Part shown: piece by piece, positions 52,310 through 63,560 of the stretch
How the letters are laid out: every line of letters starts with the position of its first letter
How positions within the stretch are numbered: the stretch's first letter is position 1
Origin: Anthoceros angustus
Taxonomy: Eukaryota > Streptophyta > Anthocerotopsida > Anthocerotales > Anthocerotaceae
Length of the DNA stretch: 64,000 nt
Assembly: GCA_010909165.1 (NCBI GenBank)
Contig: VJWM01000108.1
Span: 992,001 to 1,056,000, forward strand
Direction: 5' to 3'
Made by a program: the position numbers and the translations under genes
The notes under the pieces: model-generated
Told to the model about the DNA's origin: nothing
The model's database searches: none
Seen by the model: only the letters and a program-made list of their open reading frames with translations

Positions 52310-53470
52310 GCACGCACGCTTGGGTCATGTTAATCGCACAACAATGATTTCCATGAGCAAGCATGCTGGTTATCGAGAACCCTTACCTTCTTGTCTGAAG
52401 GATTTGCCACTCTGTGAGACATGTGCTTTGGCCAAACAGAAGGAACTTTCTTTTCCCAGCACATCTGCTCACAGATCTACTCAACTGCTCGCATTGGTCC
52501 ATGCTGATATCTCAGGCCGCCTTCAGGTTTCTTCACTTGGGGTGACATTATTTAACTATCAGCATGATTACAGAGATACACATGGACATTCCCATGCACA
52601 AGAAAAGCGACACCTTTCCTTTATTTCGGGATTGGCTAGTCATCGACAACGCATAAACGTTGCCTCTTGAAGTCGGTGTCCGATAATGGGACAGAATTTG
52701 TTAATACTGCCTTCTCTACTTTCCTGGAATCATAAGGCATTATACATCAGCTTATTGTCCCATACACGCAGTTAAGAACGGCGTCAACGAAAACCAGACA
52801 CTTATGGGAATGGCAAGAGCTATGCTATTATGGTCGTTTACCATCCCCATATTGGGCAGAGGCAGTTGTCACGTCCACATATATTCCGAACAAAGTTACA
52901 ACCGCCTCTAACCTCCAAGACACCATATGAGCTTTTCTGGAAACGTAAGCCCAGCTTACTACATCTTAGGGTATTTGGCTCCAAGGCCTTCGCATATATA
53001 CCTTCTGAGAAGCGACGCAAGCTTGACAACAGGTCTCACAGCCTTATTTTTATTGGCTACAGCGAAGATGTAAAAGCTTACAAGCTTATTGACCCTTCTT
53101 CACGTCAGCCTGTCCTAGCGCGTAGTGTAACTTTCGTTGAACCACTGCAGCCAGTTGCACAGTCAGCAATTTATGACACATATTCTGGCTCAAATGTATC
53201 ACCTGTTACTCTGGACGATGAGGATGATTCTAATGGAATTATTTCAGTTTACCCTCTTGATGCTGATGGTGATCCAAGTGTCCCTCCTGTCCAGCCTGTC
53301 TCACCTCCTTTTGCTCATATGAATGCTGATCCACCAGCCCAGCCTGATGTCCCTGATGTTCTTGATGCACCTGGTCCACCCTTAGATGATGCAGCACAAG
53401 CACTGTTAGATCCAGATGATTTTGCAGTCGCTGATGATCATGAAGATGCACTCACCAAGCTTCCCTGAAT
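52307..53470 (+). pseudogene. Integrase of element C, degraded
   Basis: It resumes with WHARLGHVNRTT, then LPLCETCALAKQKEL (zinc Cys) and LVHADISGRLQ. The core follows with SDNGTEF (52680) and a damaged PYT..NG..N block. From 52830 the frame is open with TSKTPYELFWKRKPSLLHLRVFG, LIFIGYSEDVKAYKLID, and an acidic linker to 53468. A 'RRSTRHRPP..GKSPIYTSIDFRK' type segment before RT follows in another frame. Confidence 0.75.
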
Positions 53471-53681
53471 GCACATGAGTTGGAATTACTGCGATGCTCA
53501 CTGGTAGATGCCCCGATCCGAGATCTTTGGACTTGACGATCTACTCGCCATCGCCCTCCACCATCGATTGGCAAGAGCCCGATATACATCTATAGACTTC
53601 CGGAAGCACACCGCATGCCATGCCTTCCATCCCTATTGTCCCACCCGAGCTCGCCACCGAAAGAAGCATTCAGTCCGGATA

Positions 53682-55430
53682 AAGAAAATGCCAAAGAGCG
53701 TGACGATTAGTATTAGAGCGCCGCCGCGACTTTTTCCTTTCTAGGCCGACGTGTAAGGGCTGGGATTAATGGAGTGCGTGTTGCCGAGTGGCACGCCTCG
53801 CACATTTTGAATGGACGTGTTCATCATCCCCCACCAAATTTAAAATACCCTCCCCTTCCTCCCTGCCTCCCACCTAGCCCCTTGCTAGTCCACCAAATTT
53901 ATAACTTTGCTTACATTTTACAATGTTGCTTATACTTCACAACGCAATCTACAACATGGGAGCCACATCATCGATCCCCTGTTATAAATGAACTCTAATC
54001 ATATTTTTGAAATCAATACCAATAATAAAGACTTTTGACGAAATAAAGATCAAATATCAAATTTTGAGAAAGAGATTTTACAATGTAATCTACAACAAGG
54101 GAGGCACGTCATCAATCCACCGCTGCAAATGGTCTTCAATAATATTTTTTGTGATTAATAACAATAATAAAGAGTTTAAAAAAATGAAGAACACATTTCG
54201 AGAAAAATATTTTACAACGTAATCTACAACAAGGGAGCCACATCATCAATCGCTGATATATATTACCTCAAATCATATTTTTTGATTAATAATAAAAAAG
54301 AGTTTTAACAGAATAAAGAATACATTTTGAGAAAAATATTTTACAATGTAATCTATAACAAGGAAGCCACATCATCAATTGCTATTGTAAATGGCTTCCA
54401 ATCATATTTTTTTGATTAATGATGATAAAAATATTTTTTTGAAGAAATAAAGATCAAAATTTGAGAAAAAAGGCTTTACAACGTAATCTACAACAAGGGC
54501 GCCCAACGCCCGACAATGGCTGGCCCGACGATGGCTGGCCCGACAGGAGGAGGTTGCTGCTAGCAGTAAGTCATTAGCAAAAATTGCTTCATCTGCCTCC
54601 TCATCATTTTGCTGTTGTTCTTCTTCGCAGAGCAATCTCCTCAGCGAAGTCGGAAAAACAAAGGACGCTGTGAAGAGCAAAGAGGTCGAAATCCTCCTGT
54701 AGTGGGAACAGCCCCACTTGCGGCCAAGTCCGGCTTTCATCAAAGGTGACATCAAGGCGTAGACCACCTTGTTCGAGGTACGTCATAAAGCTTGTAAGCT
54801 TTTATACCTGTATCCTATCATAAGGAATTTCTTGGCCTTAGAGCTAACTTGGTTCTCTTGGCCTTAGGAATGAAAGCGTAAGCTATGCAACCAAGGTTCA
54901 AGATGAAGGATAGCTGGTTTTCTACCAAAGAAAGCTTCATAAGGGTCTCCCTAAGATGCAGCAGGCAACTGCGTAAATAAACAGTCATGAGGGCCTCCAA
55001 GATGGGAGTGGCGGTGAGGCTTGGTGGAACAAGGAAGAAACCATCTCCTGCAGTGTTAAATTCAAGCGCTCAGCTACAACATTTTGTTGTGGTGTGTATA
55101 AGTTGTCGTCCTATCCTCATCCGCACAATAGGCTTGAAATTTGTTTGATGTGAATTCACCACCATTGTCGAACGGAGGGTTTTCACTGCTTTCCACCATC
55201 TCTCTCTGTATACTTCATGTAGTCTTTAAAATAGGAGAAGTATTCACTTTGGCTTTCGTAATATAAGCCATGACAACTGTCTTGTCGCCTATGAATGTTA
55301 GGAAATATCCGCCACCACCAATTGAGTGAAAGTGGCTCACATATGTCGCGGGACGAGCTCAAGAACGAAGCCTGTGAGGAGCTTGAAGTTCTTGATGACG
55401 CTTGACAAGATCTGCTTCACAAAGTGGTAA
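53682..55430 (-). repeat. Family B segment inside element C (copy 2)
   Basis: It corresponds to 58395-60190: linker, AT-rich tandem repeats, minisatellite stub (54500-54545), then minus-strand integrase of family B down to the 'cacaaagtggtaagggtggcaaacc' string. It interrupts C between the integrase linker and RT. The B sequence here has many short deletions relative to 59.2-60.2 kb. Confidence 0.8.
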
Positions 55431-55434
55431 GGGT

Positions 55435-55870
55435 GGCAAACCGCAAACCTATCACATGCAAATGGATGTTTGCACGGCTTTTCTCCATGGCATCCTGGAA
55501 GAAGAGTTGTACATGGAGCGCCTGTAAGGCTATGTCGATCCGCACATCCGGACTATGTATGTTTCCTCATCAAATGCCTCTATGGGCTCAAGCAAAGTGC
55601 AGAACGATGGTACAAGCGTTGTGATAAAGCACTTAAGTCCCTTGGCCTTCGCCAATGCACAGCAGACTCCAATGTATATGTCCTGCAGGATGGAGCCAAT
55701 TATGTTCTTCTGGCACTGTATGTTGATGACGTCATCCTGGCTTCTAACAGTACTGACCTTCTTACCCGTGTCAAGGGTCTCCTTAGCCGACCTTCGAGAT
55801 GACAGATAGTGGTGACCTTCGCCTGCTTTAGGCATCCAATTACTCGTGGTTAGGTCCGAACGGCTCTTGA
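55435..55870 (+). pseudogene. Reverse transcriptase of element C
   Basis: RKPITCKWMF, then a deletion to the DVCTAFLHGILEEELYME-type block, YGLKQSAERWYKRCDKAL, DSNVYVLQDG and ALYVDDVILAS (catalytic YVDD at about 55718-55729). The finger domain is largely lost and frames change twice. Confidence 0.75.
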
Positions 55871-56692
55871 TCATTCATCAACACAAGTACATAGCGTAAA
55901 TTTTGCATAAGTTTAACATGCTTGCACATCCAAAGAAGTACACGGAGCTGCTTGGGGCTAAACTTACCCGTTATGAATGCCCTCTGACTGATGCTGATAA
56001 GGCAGATATGGCTGATGTTCCTTATCGTCACGCAGTAGGTAGCTTGATTTTTGTGAGCAATTGGACTCGCCCTGACATTCAACACTCGGTTAGTACAGTC
56101 TCCCAATTTATGGAGAACACAGGCCGAGCCCATTGGACTGCTGTCAAGAGGATATTTCGATATTTACGTGGAACTCACTTCTATGGCCTTTGTTACAAGC
56201 ATACTGGACAGTCCCCACTTACCTTGCATGGCTTCACAGACGCCGATTGGGCTTCCGGTGACTCTAGGAAGAGTCTCGACCTATGTTTTTCTCCTTGCAG
56301 CCGCCGTTAGCCGAGTCATAAGAAGCAAACCAGCATTGCGTTATCATCTTCCGAGGCGGAATATAAATCACAGCGGATGCAACTAAGGAAATCGAATGGG
56401 AAAGGTCTTTTCTTGATATCGGCCAAGAGCGATTAGGTCCCACTCACCGCAGCAGATAACCGCCATTGCTCTTGTCTCCAATCCTCGGTTCCATGCTCGT
56501 ACAAAACACATCGAGATACAGCACCACTATGTCAGAGATGCTGCTGAGAGGGGAATTACCAAGGTTTTATATGTTCCCACAGATGATAACACAGCAGACA
56601 TTCTGACTAAGGCTCTTCCCAAAGACAAGCATTACAAGCATATGGAAGGCCTCGGGCTGATTGTTTACAAGCCCTACTTTCTCAAAGAGTAA
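55871..56692 (+). pseudogene. RT-RNase H end of element C
   Basis: Includes YRHAVGSLIFVSNWTRPDIQ, AHWTAVKRIFRYLRGT, FTDADWAS (Asp), a frame change, then a SSEAEY relic, HARTKHIEIQHHYVRD and DNTADILTKALPKDKH. It ends FLKE followed by a stop near 56692. Confidence 0.8.
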
Positions 56693-56769
56693 CTCACAGA
56701 TGGGGGGGGTGAGGTCTTCAACCTCAGATATGTGGAGATGCTGCCCGTTTTTTCTATGTTTCTCAAGTG

Positions 56770-57160
56770 CTCAGTGTGTGCAAACGAATAGATCATGGTC
56801 TGCGGAACCATAAGCTATTACTTTTCGATGATCAAATGCATCGATGATCCTACATTCTGTGGGAGTGAACAGGATATGACTGTTGTTATCCATGTTGAGC
56901 TTCCTAACAGAGATGAGGTTCCTCGTCATTTCAGGGACATGATACACATCTGTGAGTAAGAGTGTGATCCCTGAAGGAACTGGAATTTTCACTGTGCCTA
57001 TTCCTGGAGACACAAGTGATCTATCGTCACCCAGGCAAACGAACTGATCTTTAGCTGGTCTATATGTGACGAATGCGCTTTATCGAAACTAATGCTAATT
57101 GTGATCAAGGTACCACTCATGTAATCGGGTCTCCCTTGTGTGTTTGTTGATGACATGTGG
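56770..57160 (-). repeat. Second family B piece inside element C
   Basis: Matches 60355-60760. The minus strand encodes the protease and the VPEMTRNLISVRKLNM block. It lies between RNase H and the polypurine tract of C. The stretch 57160-57708 after it has no recognised domain. Confidence 0.8.
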
Positions 57161-57717
57161 GTTAGCACCACTTCACCGCATGTGGATGAATCTGTCGCTC
57201 TAATCACCGGATGCCGTGTCTTTTCTCCTCCTCCGCAATATCTTCAGCAGAGTAGTCTCTGCTTCTTGAAGGGGTCCGAGCTAGTTTCGTTGCTGTATCC
57301 TGGAGTGTCTTCTCCTCGCAGGCTTTGCCCGGAGTATGTTGAAGAGAACTTTCCAGCCTCCGACCACGATGGCGGCGCCACTATGTGGGTTTTCATCCCA
57401 CTCCTCTTCACCGCTTCTTCTTGGCGCTCATACGTGTCCTACTGCTTGGACCTTTTCGAGGGCATTGTGCACACTAGGGCCATACAACTTGGACTCAAAT
57501 AAGATGCAAGTGATGAGGACCGCGTATGCAGCTGCGAGATTTGTAGCAGTCTCCATGACTCTCCAGCTCACGCGTCCTTGTTTGGTTATGATCGCCGCAA
57601 TTCAAGTTCCCTGCGCCCGCTTCTGCCTCGTGACTGTCCTGTGTCTTCTTCATTGATGACCCTGTCCTTCATCAATTGCGCCCAGACCTCCCTAAGCTCG
57701 TTTTGCTTAAGGGAGGG

Positions 57718-57938
57718 TGTTAGGAATTAAGCCTTACTCGCTTAGGGTTAATTATCGGGTTATTTATATTTAGGTTTTATTATCTAAGGGTCATCTAGTG
57801 AAGAGGCACCTAGTGCATATATAGATATACTTTTAAACACTTTTTGTATATTATTATTCTTATCAATTTGTCTCATGTTCTTTTCTCTCTTGCTCTCCCT
57901 TTCTGGTCATATCCTATTGTCATGTCCAATAATTATCA
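57718..57938 (+). repeat. 3' LTR of element C
   Basis: 221 bp, TGTTAGGAATTAAGCC...AATTATCA, directly after the polypurine tract and before GCTGG. Confidence 0.95.
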
Positions 57939-57943
57939 GCTGG

Positions 57944-57960
57944 CCTAAACCCTAAACCCT
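57944..57960. repeat. Short telomere-type repeat (cctaaa)
   Basis: Two units of the plant telomere repeat (CCTAAACCCTAAACCC) directly follow the target duplication of element C and precede the minisatellite. A similar string is at 13739-13754. Confidence 0.8.
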
Positions 57961-58318
57961 GACAATGGCTGGCCGGACAATGGCTGGCCATACAATGGCT
58001 GGCCCGACAATAGCTGGGCATACAATGGCTGGCCCGACAATGGCTGGCCCGACAATGGCTGGCCATACGATGGTTGATCATACAATGGCTGGCCAAAATC
58101 CAAGAATGGTGCCTAACGCCCGGCAATGGCTGGCCCGACGATGGTTGGCCCGATGATGGCTGGCCCGACAATGGCTGGCCCGACAATGGCTGGGCATAAA
58201 ATGGTTGGCCAAAATCCAGGAATGGCGCCCAACGCCCGACAATGGCTGGGCATAAAATGGCTGGCCAAAATCTAGGAATGGCGCGCCGACAATGGTCGCC
58301 ATATAATGGCCCGCAAAG
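57961..58318. repeat. 15-bp minisatellite, block 3
   Basis: Continuation of block 2 on the other side of element C, with the ggccaaaatccaagaatgg longer motif also present. Confidence 0.95.
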
Positions 58319-58544
58319 GCGGCATGTACAACATGTACCATCGGGAGTGCGACTTGCTTGTGGGTGTAGAGGTGGCACCTCATAATAAGAACACTTAAGA
58401 AAATGCCAAAGAGCGTGACGATTAGTATTAGAGCGCCGCTCGCGACTTTTTCCTTTTAGGCCGTGTGTAAGGGCTGGGATTAATGGAGTGCGTGTTGCCG
58501 AGTGGCACGCCTCCGCACATTTTGAATGGACGTGTTCATCATCC

Positions 58545-59200
58545 CCCACCAAATTTAAAATACCCTCCCCTTCCTCCCGTCTCCCACCTAGCCCCCTTGC
58601 TAGTCCACCAAATTTATAACTTTGCTTACATTTTACAATGTTGCTTATACTTCACGCAATCTACAACATGGGAGCCACATCATCGATCCCCGTTATAAAT
58701 GAACTCTAATCATATTTTTGAAATCAATACCAATAATAAAGACTTTTGAAGAAATAAAGATCAAATATCAAATTTTGAGAAAAGATTTTACAATGTAATC
58801 TACAACAAGGGAGGCACGTCATCAATCCACGCTGCAAATGGTCTTCAATAATATTTTTGTGATTAATAACAATAATAAAGAGTTTAAAAAATGAAGAACA
58901 CATTTCGAGAAAAATATTTTACAACGTAATCTACAACAAGGGAGCCACATCATCAATCGCTGATATATATTACCTCAAATCATATTTTTGATTAATAATA
59001 AAAAGAGTTTTAATAATAAAGAATACATTTTGAGAAAAATATTTTACAATGTAATCTATAACAAGGAAGCCACATCATCAATTGCTATTGTAAATGGCTT
59101 CCAATCATATTTTTGATTAATGATGATAAAAATATTTTTTGAAGAAATAAAGATCAAAATTTGAGAAAAAGGCTTTACAACGTAATCTACAACAAGGGCG
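58545..59200. repeat. AT-rich about 130-bp tandem repeats, copy 3
   Basis: Same five-unit array as 29110-29790, with small deletions. The array in element C (53825-54500) is copy 2. Confidence 0.85.
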
Positions 59201-59224
59201 CCGACAATGGCTGGCCCGGATGGC

Positions 59225-61895
59225 TGGCCCGACAGAGGAGGTTGTCGTAAGTCATTAGCAAAATTGCTTCATCCGCCCTCATCATTTTGTTGTTCTTCTT
59301 CCCCAGAGCAATCTCCTCGTAAGTCGCGGAAAGTGGCGTCGGGAAGAGCAAGAGGTCGAAATCCTCCTGTGTAGTGGGAACAGCTCCCACTTGCGGCCAA
59401 GTCCGGCTTTCATCAAAGGTGACACTGCGTGCGTAGACCACCTTGTTCTGAGGTACGTCATAAAGCTTGTAAGCTTTTATACCTTCATTGTATCCTATCA
59501 TAAGGAATTTCTTGGCCTTAGCAGCTAACTTGGTTCTCTTGGCCTTAGGAATGAAAGCGTAAGCTATGCAACCGAAGGTTCGAAGATGAAGGATAGCTGG
59601 TTTTCTACCAAAGAAAGCTTCATAAGGGGTCTGTCCTAAGACTGCAGTGGTGGGCAATCTGTTGCGTAAATAAACAGCTGTCATGAGGGCCTCAGCCCAG
59701 TATGGGAGTGGCAGTGAGGCTTGGTGGAACAAGGAAGAAACCATCTCCTGCAGTGTTAAATTCAAGCGCTCAGCTACACCATTTTGTTGTGGTGTGTATA
59801 CGACTGTAAGTTGTCGTCCTATCCCTCATCTGCACAATAGGCTTGAAATTTGTTTGATGTGAATTCACCACCATTGTCAGAACGGAGGGTTTTCAGCTGT
59901 TTTCCAGTCCATCTCTCTGTATACTTCATGTAGTCTTTAAATAGGGAGAAGTATTCACTTTTGGCTTTCAGAATATAAGCCATGACAAATCTGGTCTTGT
60001 CGTCTATGAATGTTAGGAAATATCTGCCACCACCAATTGAGGGCTGTGAAAGTGGCTCACATATGTCAGTGTGGACGAGCTCAAGAACGTCTGAAGCCTT
60101 GTGAGGAGCTTGGTTCTTGAAGGCTGCTTGATGACGTTTGGACAGTACACAGGCTTCACAAAGTGGTAAGGGTGGCAAACCGCCAATTTTTCCATCACCA
60201 TACATGTCACTAGTTGCTAGTTTCTGTAACTTGGCACTGTGAGGGTGACCTAAACGTGCATGCCATAACCTAGCTTTTTCTATCTGCTTTGCAGCGCTTT
60301 GCAGTTGTCTCTGAAGACTTAGAAGCTAAGTGTGTTCTGGCATCACTGCTGTGTGTGTGTGCAAACGAAATAGATCATGGTCTGCGGAACCATAAGCTAT
60401 TACTTTTCCATGATCAAATGCATCGATGATCCTACATTCTGTGGGAGTGAACAGGATATGACTGTTGTTATCCATGTTGAGCTTCCTAACAAAGATGAGG
60501 TTCCTAGTCATTTCAGGGACATGATACACATATGTGAGTAAGAGTGTGATCCTGAAGGAACTGGAATTTTCACTGTGCCTATTCCTGGAGACACAAGTGA
60601 TCTATCGTCACCCAGGTAAACGAACTGATCTTTAGCTGGTCTATATGTGACGAATGCGTTTCTATCGAAACTAATGTGCGCTGTTGCACCTGTATCAAGG
60701 TACCACTCATGTACTGGTCTCCCTTGTGTGTTTGTTGACAGACATGTGGGGTTAGCAAGAGGATGAGCAAACTCCCTAGTCCCTACCGTCAGGGCTGAAG
60801 GGGAAGCTTGCTTTTTCACCATGGCGTGTGTCTCAAAAGTGGAGTTGCCCTCCTTGCGAGGTACCCCGGGCTTCTTCGACACTTGCTTTCCCAATGACCG
60901 AACTGCACCAGTGGCATTTTCCGTCTTCTTGGGTTTCTTCGTGAAGTAGCTCACGTGAGGTCAAGATCCAAGGAGATAATTGTATGCTATATATGTATGT
61001 CCTAGTGGAAAAGACTATCATAAAAAGTAGTTACACTTCTAAGATAGTATGTTATACATGCATGTCTTAGTATGAAAGACTACCATAAAGAGTAATTCCT
61101 CACTATATACGTATATCATAGCAAGAAAAGATAATATATCATATAAAGTGAGTATACAATTCTTGCAAAAATTAGCACTTGAGGTATTCTTTACCTCGAG
61201 TTAGGCTTGCCGCCTTTGTTTCGCTTTGTGGTGTGAAGAGCTGCGCTTGCGCATGCCCTAGTTCCTCTTGTTGCTTCTTCCCGAGAAGAGCTCTCACTAA
61301 CTCAAAACGTTGTTTGGGGAAGGGTAAAGCCTGCAGCCTTAGCTAGTTTCGGCCCTGGCTGCGGCGTTGTAGGACGTCACAAAAGTGTGACCATGACTGG
61401 GAGTGACATCATGAAAATACAATGTGAGTAAATCATGCTTGAGAGATTCTTGAGAAGCGCTCTCTAGCTTAGAAACCAGTGTTCTAAAGAATCCAAGATG
61501 TTTTTCAATTGTATCTCCGCTCTCATTTTTGCGCTCAACATTGTGAAGTGTCCGTCGACTTGTGGTATTTTGTGCTCGTAGATCTTGAAGCTGGACCATA
61601 TCTCGTGAAGTCTTGCATCCAGTCTCACGAGCATGTCGAGGTCAACCCACTCCGGATCGGTACATGGCGCTTCATCCCTAATATATTGTCCATGCATCCC
61701 GATTCTTCTTTCAAGAGTAGAAGGAGTGGAGTCCAGTACAATGGCGAAACTTGTCCTCCCCTTTGGCCAGCTTCCATAGCTGCTTGTTTTGTAGTGCTCC
61801 TCGCATCCGCATAACCTAGATATCATAATCTGCTCCCCAAATCTGTCCTTTTCCTTGAAGCCATCTCCACCAAGGTTAGTGTTTGGCTCAGCCAT
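59225..61895 (-). pseudogene. Copia family B, longest copy (gag-PR-IN, no RT)
   Basis: Minus strand from 61895. Gag starts MAEPNTNLGGDGFKEKDRFG and continues in pieces to 61200 (LGFFRTLVSKLES, HDVTPSHGHTFVTS). A 231-bp foreign module follows (60951-61181). Next is the protease region with EWYLDTGATAHIS (catalytic DTGA, 60708-60745) and VYLGDD. The integrase zinc block LCEACVLSKRH is at about 60150, then LTFIDDKTRFVMAY and RSDNGGEF (59875). From 59765 come MNLTLQEMVSSLF, GQTPYEAFFGRKPAILHLRTFG and YKLYDVPQNKVVYARSVTFDES. Pol ends at the minisatellite stub (59205-59236), so RT and RNase H are missing. Confidence 0.8.
60951..61181 (+). repeat. 231-bp module identical in kind to the SAUR upstream region
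   Basis: It starts with CACGTG (60952-60957) and ends 'attagcactt', closely matching 18707-18939. It replaces the zinc-knuckle part of family B gag. See the SAUR promoter entry. Confidence 0.85.
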
Positions 61896-62066
61896 GATTA
61901 AGATTTTTGTAGGTCCTTCCTAGCTGTTAGGATTTTTATGTCTGTTAGACTAATGCTCCTGTCTGACCTAACCTGTGCAGGTCAACAGGGCTGATGGTTC
62001 AAGGGTATCTAAGATGCTATTGATGCATCAAAGATGGCCGCAAACCGCGCCGCTTACAAAGGGTTA

Positions 62067-62253
62067 GGTGGTTAGCATGTCCATTACGTAGGTTGACAGG
62101 CTGCATTTGAACTTTGTTTGCAATCCTTTGTTTTCTAATCTCCCACTTGTTAAATGCATAGGTGGAGCAAGAGGGACATGAATTTGGAGCATCAAATGTA
62201 TGCAGCTTATTTGTTTTATTTGCACGCTTACATGCAACACCCCTGGAGGCGAG
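62067..62253 (-). repeat. Uninterrupted homologue of the element A target site
   Basis: 'gttagcatgtccattacgtaggttgacaggctgc' joins the two flanks that surround element A (30790-30809 and 41828 onward), with no insertion. It then runs to 'cacccctggagg' and joins repeat R. Confidence 0.8.
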
Positions 62254-62254
62254 C

Positions 62255-63560
62255 ATCGACGCACGCCTGTTCAAACTGAAGGCGCGCCTCACACCTTGCG
62301 GCCGTGCCCCTTGGTCACCAGTGTTGCCACTTTCGTGAAGATGCCTATATCGAGTTCATGTCTTTTTTTGCACACTGCTGCACACAAAAGTTGCTGGATC
62401 GATATGCATGACATTCGATTCATCTGGCCGCCGCGCCTCCATGCAATATAGGTGCTCTCGTGGTCGATTTGCAAGGCGCCATGGCCACACCTGCATCAGC
62501 CAGCCAACACCTATCATAGATGGATTGCAACGGGTTTCCCTATGCACCCGTTTTCGGTTGGTAGATGGGCCATCGGACATTATTCCGTTTATTTTAAGCA
62601 ATTGATATTCCATGATACTCATATTGGGCTATCTAGGCATTTCCCGTATTCATGTTTTCCTTGTATTTAGGTATTTTCTTAAAAACATATTTTTGGAAAT
62701 GTTTTTCCTCTAGCTTAATTCATTTCTTTATGAACTTTGGAGTATGTTCTTAAGCACCTAGTTTCCTATTTAGTGGGAGTTAGGCTATGTCGTTTAGCTC
62801 TTTAGGTAGCTAATTTTCACCCCTACTTCATAGTGAGTGAGAGTGATGAAATATTTGACATGTTAGGGCCCTATTCATAAGGTAGCTAATTTTCACCCCT
62901 GCTTCATAGTGAGTGAGAGTGATGAAATATTTGACATATAAGGGCCCTATTCATAAGGTATCCCTTAAATTATAGAATTAACATTATTTATTTCTTAGGG
63001 ATACAACTAGTTTAATTAGTTACTTAATTGGTTATTTGGTTACAACAATCTATAACAGCGTGTGGGTGGAGAGGGGTTTCTCCAGTGACCCCATTTTGCA
63101 CACGCCCGAACTTGCGAATGCCAAATTGCACGCTGAAAAATCCGTATTGAAAACAGCAGTTTTGAAGAGTTTAGGTCTTATTAACGCATTTACAAATGTA
63201 TTTGATTTTATACTTTATCAAATTATGAGGTATCCTAAAAGAAGGCCACTCTCACGACCAGCACGTGTACCAACGCTACGCTTTAAGGCCTCTGCTGATT
63301 ACGATGCAAACAAGTTTGCGCAACAACTTTCACTGCACTACCAATCCTAAGACTATACTCTCACTATGTGAATTCTATAGGACTTTGTTTCTCAAACATT
63401 GGCACGATAGTATCTTCATTGATCTAATGCTCTTGATCTGCGTGCAATGCAAGAACGAGATTGGTATGGTAGACCTGCACTTGGAGCTGGGCGCACGCCA
63501 AACGTCTCAAGATTCAAAAGAATGGTTCTCACTACTAGTTCAAAGCTTTGATCACTACAA
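62255..63560 (+). repeat. Dispersed repeat R, copy 2
   Basis: Matches 21000-22925 without the 643-bp segment. It contains the 104-codon frame 63036-63350 (MVTTIYNSVW start) and a second, shifted frame 63265-63570 with TILSLCEFYRTLFLKHWHD. The family is unknown. Confidence 0.8.

Larger units (their letters stand above)
43574..57943 (+). mobile_element. Ty1/copia element C, complete ends, with nested CACTA element
   Basis: The LTRs are 43579-43801 (223 bp) and 57718-57938 (221 bp), TG...CA, with about five differences. They are flanked by the target duplication GCTGG (43574-43578, 57939-57943) taken from the minisatellite. The primer site TGGTATCAGAGCC is at 43802-43814 and the polypurine tract aagggaggg at 57709-57717. 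The inside reads leader ORF, gag (partly duplicated), zinc knuckle, protease, [CACTA], integrase, [family B piece], RT, RNase H, [family B piece]. The many breaks make it inactive. Confidence 0.9.

Noticed and set aside
28211-58318. CRISPR-like array
   Set aside because: The 15-bp repeats have no unique spacers and the DNA is eukaryotic.
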